This document shows, piece after piece, positions 36,701 through 49,555 of a stretch of DNA of 64,000 nt; the stretch's first letter is position 1; every line of letters starts with the position of its first letter. The stretch lies in contig CBFFRP010000253.1 in NCBI GenBank assembly GCA_965644295.1, positions 1-64,000 of the forward strand. Reading direction: 5' to 3'. This DNA comes from Paraphysomonas bandaiensis (taxonomy: Eukaryota; Chrysophyceae). The translations under genes and the position numbers were made by a program. A model generated the notes under the pieces. It was not told where the DNA came from, did not search any database, and saw only the letters and a program-made list of their open reading frames with translations.

Positions 36701-39700
36701 TTGGTGGGAGGGTATATGCTCGGACAGCACCATCATCAACACCAAAGGGATGGGGGAGAAGGCATGTCTATGGATGGATATCTTAATGGACTGCTAGTGA
36801 GACTTCGAGACAAGGGGGTGTCTGTGCGTAAGTCTGTGGTCACAATTCTTCGGTCTATTCTCCTTCACCAACCGAACCACCCCAGGTGCATCCTTCTAAT
36901 TGGTATGTTGTCACTTGTTTGATTTCGGCAACAGGTATTCCGAAGTGTGCAAGGCACTCTTGGAACGGTGCTGGCTACCGAAAGAGGAGGATACCCTTAA
37001 GGATGTAATTCGTCTAACTTTTCAGCAGATATGGTTTAACCCTGCCCCGTCTGAGGCCGTGCGTGCGGCCGCTATGTGGCGATCCGCGTCGTCTGTTAAC
37101 TTAACTACCTCTCTTGTGAGGGAAGGGAGTCCGTCATCAGCTACTGTAATTACTGATACAGCTACTGCTGATGTGATAGCGGAGAATGCGAAAGATGGGA
37201 CCCTTCAGATCGACGTGGAATGTGGTGGAGAGGGTGAGGAGTTCTCCGGTCGAGATACAACAGTGGCTACACCAGAAGGGCAAGGACATGAAAATGCCAC
37301 TCAGTACCACGCCGAAACTACTGCGGCTCAAATAGTAGATGTGGTGGCCTCATCTTCCCTCCAAGGTGGGGGCGGGAGGGAAGACCAGTGGCTGGTGCAG
37401 ATGCTACGGGAGATGCTTCATGGCAGTAATGCAGCCTCCGAAGTCACTGCGCAGGTATACGCATATCATGTACAGACTCCTATACTCACTACGGTTTATA
37501 CGTGTGTAGGCAAAGAAGCGGAGAGCCTGTGCAAGGCTTCACTGCTGCCGCCTGGTGGAATGCTTGATAGAGTTGCTCATGCGAGCAGAGGAGCGACTTG
37601 CGGCCACTCTGAATGGGAACCCAGGAAATGATGCCGAGAAGTCGTGCACTAGTATGACACCACAAGAGGAAATAGTTGCTATATTCGTAACTCTGGCATG
37701 CTTCTGCAAGGTATTAGTATTTCTTGAAGTAATGTGTTCGAGGTTTGTTCATACTTCTGATGCCTGTTTAGGCACACCCTCCTTATGTAATTCGCCATTT
37801 ACATTTGTTGATACCCTATCTGGCGGGAGATAACGGACTTTCTAACCAGCAACAAGAGTCTATCGTGTGTTTGAAAGTTACACAAATGCTATCGGAGGCC
37901 TTTCTGGTGTCTCCTAATGGGTCTGAGCCTGATGAATGTCTACAGCAGGGTTTGTGGGAGAACAAGTGAGTCTTTTTAGATGTTTTACTCGTTTGTTAAG
38001 TTGAAATTTAGGGCGGAGGAGATTGGACAAGACCTTACCCGAGTGGCACTGACGTATTCCGGTCCGAATATACAGGCCGCGGTGGAGTGTCTGGGACGAC
38101 TTGCGACGAATATATTACACCATGCTCGACACCTCACCGATCTTGCAGATAAGTGCTTTCGGGCCATTGCTGCTGTGTCTACTTCTTGCACCGACATGGA
38201 GGTACCTTCGTATGAGACAACATACTCACTTCCCCAGGCCGAGGTACTCATTACATTGTTTCGCATTGCGGTATGCTTATTATGTCAATCGGGTATAGAT
38301 GGCTAAGCTTCAGCGCTGCATCGTGGTGCTTGGTTACATATGTGAACAGAGCAGTCAATGTCCGATGCTTCTCTGCTCTGCCGACGGAGACGAGGTAGAT
38401 GACAGGTATGACGAGGACATTGCTCGTAAAGAGCTCACGGGACCAGGGGGGCTGTCTTTTTTGCCTGGGGGTGCGCTGAATGGTGCGACGTATGTGTGCG
38501 TCAAATACTGTCTGCGTGTGGCTAACGCAGCAGTGAGATCCCGTGCCGTGCAGGCTCTCTGTTCGATATTTGTCGGTCGACCGACGCTCATGCTGTTTGC
38601 GGAAGAGACTGGCCTGTTGCGGCGAATTTTGTTAGGACAAGCTTATGGAGACTTAGTACTAGACCGAATGTTGCAAGCACTTAGGCATGTGCTTCTTATG
38701 GAAGAGGTGGAAGTGTTGTGCTCTTATTTTTAACGCTTTTACTTATATTGTTGCATGCAGTCACGACTGGAACATGGCGCTGCTGTTGATCAAATGAGAC
38801 TTGCAGGCACATCCTTGGGGTCCAAAGTACAGGGTGCTGACGTTGCTGCGGAAAACACGATAACAGGATCCGTACTGCAGCAGCACTTGTCCATTCTTTC
38901 CCGGCTTCCGGTCGATCATTCAGACCCTGGTATTCGACTCTCATCTCTGGAGTTGTTGGGCACGTTGCTCAACCACGGCATGGTACATCCACTGGACATC
39001 CTTTCCCTTCTGGTGGCACTGCAGGGCGACGAAGAGCCTCTTATCAGACAAAGGGCTCTTGCACTGCTCATTGAACAGGATGAACGGCGGTCGTCCTTCT
39101 TGGACAATAGGTGCGTATGTCTGTCACTGTGGTCTTGTGCACTGATTTGTATGCCACTGTTAGGCTAATAGAGGGCATGGAAACTGCTTGTGATATGCAA
39201 CTTCGCAGATTGGGTCACATCTACCCGTTCTTATCTTCGGCAGATCCGGAGGGTGAGATACTATGCAGCCCTGATGACCTTTCCGTAGTCTGCCCTTCCT
39301 CTGTGTTTTCCTCTCTGTACACTGCATGTGTGAGGCCCCATAGAAAACGACGCATGGATGTGATATGTGGTATCCTTAGAAAGTGTGAATCTCACTACCA
39401 GACGCTGGCTTCCCTGCGTTCAGCCTGGGAAAAATGCGACGTTTCATCCCCAATGAGTCCATCTGTAAGCCGCTCCAGAAACAAAACGGGAAGCGAAACG
39501 AAAAGGCCTGGCGCATTTTCAACCGACAGGGATGCCGATAAATTATTACTGGATTTAATAGCAGCTTCATCAGCACTTTCTCGCATCAGGTTTTTGGTTT
39601 GTGTCCTTGCTAAGCTACCTTTCTCCGTCCAGGACGAGCCCTTGATGGCCGTGTACTGGATTAATCGAAACGTTCCTGTTGGTGCGGGGATATTCCAGAA

Positions 39701-40514
39701 ACACATGCAGCTTGTTCTCTCTACTGCAGGGGCAGAGAAGGAGGGCCTCAATGTCAGCGGTGTTGTGGCCAAGAATTCTGTCTCCACACATCACGAAGAG
39801 GACATGCTGTGTGTGAGAGCTGACTCGTTTAATCAAAGAAGAGCGGCTACCAATAATAGTAATAACGATGGACTACTGGTTCTCTATAGCCTGGAGTGTC
39901 GGGGTAGGGAGACATTGCTGAGATTAAAAAGCTTCCTAAAAGCTGCTTACGGTCTGTCGGATGAGCGGTGTCTGGCATTTTCTCCATCTGAAGATGTGGG
40001 AGTGGCTACATCGGGAGGATTTAGGGTGGGAAGTGTGTCTGACCGGGACAGGGAGCGCCATAGAGACTCTATATTTTCTGTGAGTACAGGGTCCAAGGCT
40101 TCTGAAGATATTCTGATGTCGTGGAGTCAGGCGGAGTGCTGCTCGCCGTTAACTGATAAAAGAGCATTGAACTTACTTCAGACTTGTGTAGAAGATCACA
40201 ACAGGCTCTGCTCTATGCTTGACGGAGACGTAGCGGATGACTTCACTCTGGTTCCCTCCCGCAAGAGCAGCAGTATTAATCGTCCGAAACGCAAGCGAGA
40301 CGTGCAAACGTCGTCACCAGGGAAGAAACGGCGAGGGAGGAAAGCAGGGGATGTAGGAATAGAAGTGTCTATTCCCACGAGAACTGCCAGTGCAAGAAAG
40401 AAAGTCAAAACGAAGCGCCTCGGCGAGTCAGTGGAGATTGATGCGGTTGGTGAGGAAGGAGAATTCAATGCGGTATCAGCCGATGATTCCTCGAGTTCAG
40501 AGTATAAGATGTGA
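33706..40514 (+). CDS. NIPBL/SCC2 cohesin loader
   Basis: Sixteen exons fit: 33706-33750, 33802-33880, 33940-34115, 34248-34442, 34488-34543, 34610-35087, 35142-36043, 36090-36233, 36280-36885, 36935-37454, 37510-37710, 37772-37965, 38012-38243, 38299-38706, 38761-39110, 39164-40514. The total is 5937 nt, 1978 aa. SCC2/NIPBL is the HEAT-repeat ATPase activator that loads and stimulates cohesin on chromatin. The diagnostic HEAT core reads SVREETVKLVGGYML, LRDKGVSVRKSVVTILRSIL and DVIRLTFQQIWFNP, matching the order in human NIPBL. Later comes LLNHGMVHPLDILSLLVALQ. The C-terminus is a basic nuclear tail (NRPKRKRD, GKKRRGRKAG) ending in acidic/Ser residues. Exons 4-6 at the N-terminal side are the least certain: GT at 34443 or 34447, plus a small 56-nt exon. 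The intron at 35088-35141 is in frame. Confidence 0.93.
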
Positions 40515-40874
40515 AGTCGAGTTGGAGATGAATAGTTCGAGAGTATGAATATTGTTAGTCTGCGTTAGTATAGATTGAAGTCGTTATTTTTATTGTTCGT
40601 TTGAAATGCGAATTGCGTTGCAGTGTATATTTCAGATTTTGTTGCTTGTGCAAAGTAGATATTAATGTTTATGAGTACCAGCACGGTAATTGTGTATCTG
40701 TAGTCTAAAGCACTTGTTTGTATTATTTGTAATCGAATTTGTACTTTGCTCTGGAATTCCTATATTTTCCCTGGTATTATGTTCTCTTAACTATAATATT
40801 GAAGCCGAACAGATATGTCCATGAACTGAATTTTGAGCTATATTTTTCTCAATTAAATAAGATTTAGAGCTAGT

Positions 40875-41336
40875 TTTAGTATTTAACGAAAGATATACTT
40901 CGTATTATTAGAAGATAAAGATTGGTTATATAAACTTCACATGAAAGATAAGGCCTAATAGTATGATACAGGGCCTGATAACCGTTGATGGTAATGACAT
41001 TAACCATTAACGGTTACCAGGCCCTGGTATGATAACAAGACACGTTTGAACAGGGTGTTAGCACCACACACATTTGCGTATCTTGTACAGTCGCGTATCG
41101 TGTATCTGTGTATCTTATATAGTTTGGTAAATATTCTGTCAAGTTGATATTTCATTGTGTACATGTGTTGTATTCACGCGTTAAGAAATATACGTGAAGC
41201 AATGAATCTTAATACAATTCTGCTTCATTCAATCGCGTCTTGCTATTATTCTATTAGGCTTTATATGTCATGTGAAGTTTATATAGAGCTTTATCTTCTA
41301 AATAATACGAAGCATATCTTTCATTGAACTTAGTAA
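40875..41336. mobile_element. fold-back/long-TIR element with a nested hAT MITE
   Basis: The left arm (about 40875-40961) and right arm (about 41251-41336) are inverted complements with scattered mismatches. Shared blocks include CATGTGAAGTTTATATA, TTATCTTCTA..AATACGAAG, ATATCTTTC and CTATTAGGC. The interior contains a complete hAT MITE with its own target duplication next to the left arm. Arm ends fade gradually, so exact termini and the target duplication cannot be set. It lies between the convergent 3' ends of NIPBL and RPS15. Confidence 0.75.
40969..41026. mobile_element. 58-bp palindromic hAT MITE, copy A
   Basis: It starts CAGGGCCTGATAACCGTTGA and ends with the near inverted complement TTAACGGTTACCAGGCCCTG. 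Identical 8-bp duplications GTATGATA occupy 40961-40968 and 41027-41034. It has no coding capacity. A second copy lies at 49744-49811. Confidence 0.92.
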
Positions 41337-41811
41337 CACTTACTTCTATTCACACTTAGAGTTATATATTCCCATATTTTTTTTTAATGCTAGCTATAAA
41401 TCTTGTTTTGGCAGTAGATGAGTTCAAGACTAACGTGACGATAACTACTTTTGTGGGCTCGGGGATACAAAATCCTACGAAATATGATTGCTAGAAACCT
41501 TTGTATATTGCTATGTGTGTGATCACTCCCATATATATTCAATTAACATAACTGAAGTTGGAAAAAGCTTGTTCAGGCCTGGGAATTGACCGTAATGTAT
41601 CAGATCTTGGTGAGGCGCGCATCTACAAGGAAACGCATGCCTTATCCATAATATTGACAGCGTTGACTATTGTCGTGGGCTAAATCAATATATTTCAAGT
41701 TTTCCCCCACATTCATTAAAAAGAAGGAGAGCAACGTGAAAAAATATATGTAACGTAGGTATGCTTAATTAGGCATGGGCGAAACAGGTGATCATAGTAA
41801 AGCACAAGAGT

Positions 41812-42393
41812 TTACTTGAGAGGGATGAAGCGGGAAGAGTTTGTGGATCCGATGCCGGGGCGTCCGTGTCTCACAGGTCTATAAAGAAGCAAGCAAATGA
41901 ACGAAGCCTATTTACATACAAACAATATATACCTGTAGGTGATGGAGAATTCGCCGAGGTAGTGACCAACCATCTCAGGCTTGATCTCAACATGGTTAAA
42001 CACCTTACCATTGTAGACAGCGACCTGAGAGCCAATCATCTCAGGAACAATAAGCATATTTCTGAGATGAGTCTTGACGGCTTCAGGCTTATCAAGAGGA
42101 CCAGCAGCTGTATATATACACACATGTTATATATATACATACAGTTGACATGAGTGTGTATATATAACACAACACATACCGGCTTTAGCCTTCCTGAGCT
42201 TCTTAATCAGAGCCATTGGCTTTCTGGTAAGACCTCTTTGCATCCTCCTACGTGCTCTAGAGTGAACATAATTGAGGAGCTCCTCATGCGAAAGATCCAG
42301 CAGCTTATCGAGCTCAATTCCACGGAATTGGAATTTCTTAAACTGTCTCTTCTTACGAAGAGCAGCAATAGCGTCTACATCAATATCAGCCAT
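41812..42393 (-). CDS. RPS15: 40S ribosomal protein S15 (uS19)
   Basis: Three exons on the minus strand: 42393-42180, 42107-41933 and 41878-41812, in phase, giving 151 aa (human 145). Family blocks are all present: [79 protein letters not shown] and the decoding-centre tail [19 protein letters not shown]. uS19 sits in the head of the small subunit, near the A and P sites. The tail is highly conserved and complete. The start ATG is followed directly by the family N-terminus. It forms a divergent pair with the YME1L gene, 886 bp away. Confidence 0.97.
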
Positions 42394-42436
42394 GTTTCTT
42401 GTTGCCTAACTACGTGGTTTAGTTATATATAGATGA

Positions 42437-43279
<843 letters not shown>

Positions 43280-45588
43280 ATGTTATCTGTATCAGCACGT
43301 ACAGTCTCTCGCTATATATACACCCCCTTCACAAAACCACATACTCCTTATTCTTTACTTAATAAACGTGGAATTTTTGATACAATTCGTTCAAAAATCA
43401 ATCCATCATCATCACTTTCATCCCCTGAACAACAAATTCAAAATGAAATTGAAAAATTAGCAAAACGTCATCCAATGAGGGCTGTTCAAGTCATAGAGAA
43501 GGGATGGAGTAGTAAAGAGCTACCAGTCAATGATCATTATCTTAGATTATATTTAAAATTAGCTGGATCATTACAATTATTTGATAAAATGGATATTGCA
43601 GCATTTTCAAAAAATATTGAAAGTAATGTGATAAGAGGGACTGCAGGGGAATCATCTACTGCTGCATTGAGTATGGCAGGTGGAACATCCCCTACACAGC
43701 CATTGTATGTGCGAACAGTTAATAACAATAGTTTTTGGGATTCTTTAAAGTCTATGGCGATATCAGGGATAAAGTTTTTCGTGGTTGTGTCGTTTTTGAT
43801 GGTTCTCTTTGATGACAAAAGTAATGGAGGAGGAATTTCCAAATTAACTGGGATGAACTCTATCGTTCACGTCGCAGAGAAGAGTGACAAGTCCTTCGAT
43901 GATGTAGTTGGAGTGGATGAGGCCAAGGAAGACCTACAGGAGATCGTCATGTACTTAAAGGAGCCAAAGAAATTCACCAAGTTGGGGGGCAAACTCCCCA
44001 AGGGTGTGTTGCTCACTGGTCCCCCCGGAACAGGGAAAACCCTCTTGGCCAAGGCGATAGCCGGGGAAGCCGGAGTACCTTTCTTTTATACTTCAGGGTC
44101 TGAGTTTGAGGAAATGTTCGTCGGGGTTGGTGCTAGACGTGTTAGAGACCTTTTCCAACAGGCGAACAGTCAGTCCCCTTGTATTATATTCATCGATGAG
44201 ATTGACGCCATAGGCGGTAGTCGGCACCTTAAGGATCAGTCTGCCATGAAGATGACTCTCAACCAGCTGCTGGTAGAAATGGACGGGTTCCAGCAAAATA
44301 GTGGGACGATTGTTATTGCTGCCACCAACTTTCCGGAATCCCTCGACTCTGCCTTGACCCGGCCTGGACGCCTTGACAAACACGTAGACGTATCTCTACC
44401 TGATGTTGGCGGACGTAAGGCTATCCTCGAGCTGTATGGATCTAAGGTGCCACTTTCTAAAGATGTGGATCTCGAACAGATTGCGAGGGGCACACCAGGG
44501 TTCAGCGGAGCAGAGTTGTACAACTTAGTCAATCAAGCAGCACTGAAAGCTTCTCGAGATGGCCTTTCTGCTATTGGTATGGCCTCTCTGGAGTACGCCA
44601 AGGACAAGATCATGATGGGGGCAGAACGGCAGTCTGCAGTTATAAGCAAGGAGACGATGAAGACAACTGCATTCCATGAAGCAGGCCACGCTTTAGTTTC
44701 CTTGCTGACAGACGGTGCGGATCCTATACACAAGGCTACCATCATGCCTCGTGGACGAGCTCTGGGAATGGTAATGCAACTTCCTGATGGTGACCAGACC
44801 TCTCTATCCAGGAAGCAGATGTTGGCTAAGTTGGACATATGCATGGGCGGCCGGGTAGCTGAAGAGCTGATATTCGGAGAAGATAATGTTACATCTGGTG
44901 CTTCTAGCGACTTCCAACAGGCCACTAGGTGAGCACACGTGAATGTATATGTGACCATGAGAATTATTACTAAATGCCTTTTGTATATGTTCTGTGAGGG
45001 TCTTTTAGCGTGTGATATTGTAACGGTGGTGTTTGTAGACTTGCTAAAATGATGATTACCAAATGGGGATTCAGCTCGAAATTGGGTATACAGTATATGG
45101 ATGACAAAGACAAGTTCTCAGGAGATACTCAAACGATAGTAGATCAGGAAGTGCGAAAGCTTCTCGAGGAGAGCTATAATCGCGCAAAAACGTTGCTGGA
45201 GACACACCGCAAGGAGCTAGGATTGATTGCAAATGCATTGCTTGAACACGAGACTCTATCGGGTAGTGAGGTGGTAGACATTTCCAAGGGAAAACCGCTC
45301 AATTTGCGTCTGCGGTCTCAGAAAGCTTCTCGTGAGGCTACCCCCATCCCACCTTCCAAGCGCCCGAAGGCAGAGAAAGATAAACCAAAGAGTAGTCCTG
45401 TTACCGTGCAGAATTCCATTGCTCCTCCTTCGTCATCCTCCTCCTCCTCCAGCAGTACCAATCAACAGCAACAGGCTCCGTCCAGCACTTCACAAGATTC
45501 CCCCAGCTCCACCAGCAGCAGTACTAGTGCGTCTGCAAATCAGCAGTCAGGAAGTAATCCTATCAGAGGCCCGCCCGTCGGCAAATAA
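43280..45588 (+). CDS. YME1L: mitochondrial i-AAA (YME1L/FtsH) protease
   Basis: Two exons, 43280-44928 and 45039-45588, in phase, give 732 aa. The N-terminus is basic and hydroxylated ([20 protein letters not shown]), as in a mitochondrial presequence. One membrane segment (about 168-182, [14 protein letters not shown]) precedes the AAA module, the topology of the i-AAA rather than the two-helix m-AAA type. Walker A is GPPGTGKT, Walker B is IIFIDEID, the pore loop region includes the [13 protein letters not shown] block, and the arginine finger region is TRPGRLD. The M41 zinc site is HEAGH, with a third acidic ligand in ASSDFQQAT. It degrades inner-membrane and intermembrane-space proteins. 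The C-terminus carries an unusual tail of about 90 residues rich in Ser, Pro and Gln, absent from most family members. Confidence 0.95.
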
Positions 45589-45846
45589 TATCCCGTATAC
45601 TTCATAAGTAATATCTTCCGTACGTAGATACCTTTTGTGCCGGATAGCGAACTCTGAAACAATACAGAAGTATTTTGACTGTTTTGGTCATAAATCATGA
45701 CATAACTTGCAACTTATGGTGCCATGTACTTCTGTGTTGTAATATCCGTCAGGGTTTTGTGAGGCCATGTTTCTAGTATTAATAATGTAGAATTTTGATT
45801 AATTTTGTCGCACAGAATTGTTCGCCTAGGTGCTGCAATCTTACTT
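45589..45846. other. 3' flank of the YME1L gene
   Basis: AT-rich, no coding block; ends at the outer inverted repeat of the nested transposon locus. Confidence 0.4.
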
Positions 45847-45908
45847 GGAGACTTTTTTCGACAAAGCGGACCAGTCTGGTCCCACTTTTTTTGTATTGTG
45901 TTTTTTCG

Positions 45909-48322
45909 CAGGGATAGGGAACAATATATTGTATTGCAATATATTGTACAATATATTGCAATATATTGTAAAATATATTGATTGGTGGACTGGTCAAATA
46001 TTCCATCAATAGTGTTTCTGTTAATAGAGCTCACAATACTATTGCAATATATTGCAATCAATATTATGATAGTCATATAAGAGAAGATCCTCAACTGTAT
46101 GGTGCAAAATATACGCCTCTGTATACAAATATCCGGAAAATAAGAAAAAAAGCCTATTTTTGATGTTATTTTCTATTTTTTATGTATCGCCAGCTCAAAC
46201 AGCACTCTACACCTCTCCACATGTATGTACAGTACTTCTCTTAATATAGTATATATATCCTATAGTGACAAGAAGAGACAACTGAATGATGAGTGCATAC
46301 AAGAGTAGGGACATTTACCGCTGTTTTTGGAGTCCGGTCGAAGGTGTCCCGAACAAACACGAGTGTAAAATCTGCGGACGTAAACGACAACAGAATATTC
46401 GGAATGGATACAACAATCTAAAGGATCACACTTTCTCTCATGATGTGTGGGAGGAGACATTGAAGAGGTATTTACGGGCTGTCTGCACCAATGGTCCCAT
46501 GGATGCTTTTGTTCTGCAGCCTTCAGACAAGGCGAAAACAATTTATGAGTGGGTGGAGTGGATTGTCGAGGAAAATCTTCCATTAAATTTCTGTGAGAAG
46601 AAATTAACTAGAAATAAGACTTCTTTGGGTAAGATAACTACAAAAACACTGAAAAAATATATGAGACTGTTGGAACTGAAGCTACGTGATATGATTAAAG
46701 ATATATTACCACCAACATTTGGTCTAGTCATGGACGGTTGGACGTCGGACTCCCACCACTACAGTGCAATATTTGCAACCTTTTGCGACCGAACCAATAC
46801 TCCGAATTTGTTATTGTTGTCTTGTAATGTGCAAGAGGATATTGATGACAACACTGTTTTCGATGAAGATCTACCTGATGAAGAGAAATTCTACGGATTC
46901 ACTGCTGCGGATTGGTTTGATACTATCGTAGAAGTTCTCAATAAATTTGGAGTTGAGGTTAACGCTGACAATGTTTGCGACATTGTTGAGTTTTATCTTG
47001 GAGATAACTGTGCTACAAACAGAAAATTGGCTACTGATTCTGGTAACACCGTATTACTTGTGTGAAATTGTCGAATGTTATAATATATATTAGGTGTACC
47101 CCTAGTTGGATGTGCATCTCACCGACTAAATCTCGCTGTCAATGAACTCATTGGCAGCAAAGAGAAGAGGAATAACCAAGGAGATGTGACAAGATCTGAC
47201 GAAGGCATTAGGCCTCTTATTCGCAAAGTAGACCTACTAATGGGGAAGTTGAAGCAGATTAAGAATGCTGCATTGCTACGTGGCCAAACCAGTCTGCTAC
47301 CAGAAAGGGTAAATGTCACAAGATGGTCTTCTATGTTTCAGGTTCTCGTAAAGTGGATGCGTATAAAAGATCATGTATTAAAAATTGAAGACTTACCGCT
47401 TGCAGTTACTGATATGATTCCTACTCCTCGACAGAATACCGAAATAATCGCCCTTGTAGACGACCTGAGGAAGTTTGAAAGCGTCTCGAAATTGCTTCAA
47501 ACTGGAGGATCAAGTCAAGTGAATCTTTATGAATGCCGGAACATATTTGATGGCTTATTGAGGGACTTTAGGCCAAAGTATCCACTATCTGCTTTTTACA
47601 GAAAAACAGTCCCATTGTTAATGATCCGAATTTCGAGAATGGAATTGCAAAACTCCAAGCAGGCGAAGAATTGGACTTGACAAGATCTGAGAAAGATCCT
47701 GTTAGAATATATCTCCGTTCAGACAGTGATTATTGCAACAATACAGAGGATGATGAAGCTGAAGTTGGCTATGCGGAAAAAATTCTTCAATCAGCTCAAA
47801 AACTTAAGAAGCGAAAAGTTGAAATATCTAAGTACAGGTGCACGAGTCATGTAGTATGTACTTCCAATACGTGTGAACGCCTGTTCAGCGCAGCAAAACT
47901 GATTATATCAGTGTTGCGCAAACGTATGCATCCTACTACACTTAATATGCTGTTGTTTCTGAAAGCTAACCGACAGTTGTGGCCGGATGCAAGCATATTT
48001 CAATCAATATTGAATGAATATGGTGATGATGATGTCACCGATGATGGCTCAGAGGATGAGTATGAGGAAACTTTTAATTAGTTAAGAGTAGTGGGTTTGA
48101 TTATCAAGTGACCTTAGACCTTATAAAATATGGCAAGTACTAAAAATGAAAACTACGGATGTGTTTACTTACTGATTAGTCATACTAATATATTGCAATA
48201 TATTGTACAATATATTGCAATATATTGCAATAGTATTGTAGGACCGGTTTAAAAAATCCATCAATACTATTGATGGAACGCTACCTAACAATAGTATTGC
48301 AATATATTGTTCCCTATCCCTG
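45909..48322 (+). mobile_element. near-intact hAT DNA transposon
   Basis: The element is 2414 bp long. The left terminus CAGGGATAGGGAACAATATA (45909) and the right terminus, its inverted complement ending TTCCCTATCCCTG (48322), match over more than 20 bp. Identical 8-bp target duplications TTTTTTCG lie at 45901-45908 and 48323-48330. Sub-terminal regions on both sides are packed with CAATATATTG palindromes, likely transposase-binding repeats. One transposase gene fills the middle. Confidence 0.96.
46286..48081 (+). CDS. hAT transposase with BED-type zinc finger, one frameshift
   Basis: Exon 1 is 46286-47042 and exon 2 begins at 47094 (50-nt intron). The BED finger (about residues 14-60) has CKIC and a spaced His pair. 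The first catalytic Asp block is FGLVMDGWTSDSHHYSA and the second is FYLGDNCATNRKLA. Next come the CxxH block GCASHRLNLAV and the RW motif NVTRWSSMFQ. The C-terminal Glu/dimerisation block TSNTCERLFSAAKLI ends in the LFLKANRQLW segment. The frame shifts by one base at an A-run near 47602-47606; coding resumes with SPIVNDPNFENGIAKLQ. That is the only lesion seen, so it is either a very young inactivation or a base-calling error. The stop is at 48079-48081. Confidence 0.92.
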
Positions 48323-48330
48323 TTTTTTCG

Positions 48331-49183
48331 TATGGAACATGAGTGTAGAGCTTTGAAATTGTAGTCAAAATGAGTACAATTTTTTTATTTCGAGTGGGAC
48401 CAAATACAGTCCGACAAGTGGAGGGCTGGTCCACTTTGTCAAAAAACGTCTCCTTGGCATAGCTAATGCTGTATTTTGTATAATATTGCGTTGTGTTCAA
48501 GTCTTTCAGCCACCACATATCTATCATCCCATACCTAGCATTAAGTGGAAAACGAAGTGTCGTACAGAATAAACTGGCATCCGGAAATGAACCCACCTCA
48601 AGGGTATCCGGGGTATTGAGCTGCCAACTGAAGTCAAGCATCCGGGATGTTCACCTTCAGGACAGTGAGCGAAAGGGGTTGCTCCTTGGTGTTTGCGGTT
48701 TCGTAGCGCCAATTAGTAGGATATTATCAGAGTTAAGCACTAGTTAGTTAAATTGTTTTGATACATTAGTTCTGACTCTGACATTATCATGCCTATTATT
48801 CTAATAATAATCAGACACTCACGACCTGACCGTATAAGATTGTGATATATCTAACAAGATTGTATGGAAATGATTGGTAGTTGAGACAAAACATAACTAT
48901 GGAAATTGACAGTGAATGACAAGTAATATTGATCTTAATTTTAATATGTTTATAATTTATAATCTCAGCACATAGAGTGAAACTCTTGTTCAGTAATGAC
49001 AATTTTCTTACAGACCTTACTTGAATACAGTAGTTGTGCACAGTACTACATGAGCTAATCATAATGATGACATGAATAATGTTAGTGAAACTGAAATACT
49101 TTGACTGTCTAAGATCAAAGGGACATTGATCAAAATTTAATGAATACGTAAAAATTCAGTTGTTTATTTACACCATCAATCAA
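48331..49183. other. right part of the outer element and AT-rich intergenic DNA
   Basis: 48331-48453 belongs to the outer inverted-repeat element. A more GC-rich patch at 48520-48740 has no recognisable motif. The rest is AT-rich without coding blocks. Confidence 0.35.
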
Positions 49184-49555
49184 ATGTCAGCTTCGGATAT
49201 GGTAGCAGATGTTAAGTCAGACTACTGGAAACAACTTCCGAAGTACGATCAGTTTGGGGTGATCAACTACTGGACGAAGAAATTCAAGGTATGGCTCATG
49301 CACAAGAACTGAAACCTTTTAAGACTCTAGAAACGACCAATGAGATCCGCCGATAACTCACCTATCTACTGGATCTCAAGAAATGGTTAGAGGAATGACA
49401 CTTGTAGGCAGTTGTTTAGAGGAATGGTTGGAGGAATTTTCGAGGCAGTCCAACCTGTGGCTTTAGCACTGAAGATCGTTGATAAATACTTCAGGGAGAA
49501 GAATATGTTGCGATACGATGACCATGAGAAGGAATTGCAGCCAGCAAATAAATAG
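49184..49555 (+). CDS. probable small two-exon gene, 82 aa, unrecognised
   Basis: Exon 1 is 49184-49288 (MSASDMVADVKSDYWKQLPK, then YDQFGVINYWTKKFK). Exon 2 is 49412-49555 (LFRGMVGGIFEAVQPVALAL, then KIVDKYFREKNMLRYDDHEK), with a 123-nt GT-AG intron in phase 0 and a TAG stop. The product is charged at both ends with one moderately hydrophobic central segment. Size and composition recall accessory subunits of mitochondrial membrane complexes, but I cannot assign a family. It stands between the nested transposons and NPEPL1. The coherent reading frame across a splice with good sites is the main evidence. Confidence 0.5.

Larger units (their letters stand above)
45847..48453. mobile_element. outer inverted-repeat element split by the hAT insertion
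   Basis: 28-bp arms at 45847-45874 (GGAGACTTTTTTCGACAAAG...) and 48426-48453 (its inverted complement, 25 of 28 matching) flank the hAT element. A further shared GGTCCCAC block lies inside each arm. Without the hAT insertion the element would be only about 200 bp, so it is probably a MITE. The TIR style recalls Tc1/mariner elements, but no transposase remains and no clean target duplication was found outside the arms. Confidence 0.6.

Noticed and set aside
38271-38298. A 28-nt intron in NIPBL
   Set aside because: A donor at 38244 gives a 55-nt intron of the usual size with the same acceptor and correct phase, so the shorter version is unnecessary.
48523-48740. GC-richer patch considered as a structured RNA or tRNA/5S gene
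   Set aside because: I could not find a cloverleaf, internal promoter boxes or a convincing fold by eye. A covariance-model scan would be needed.
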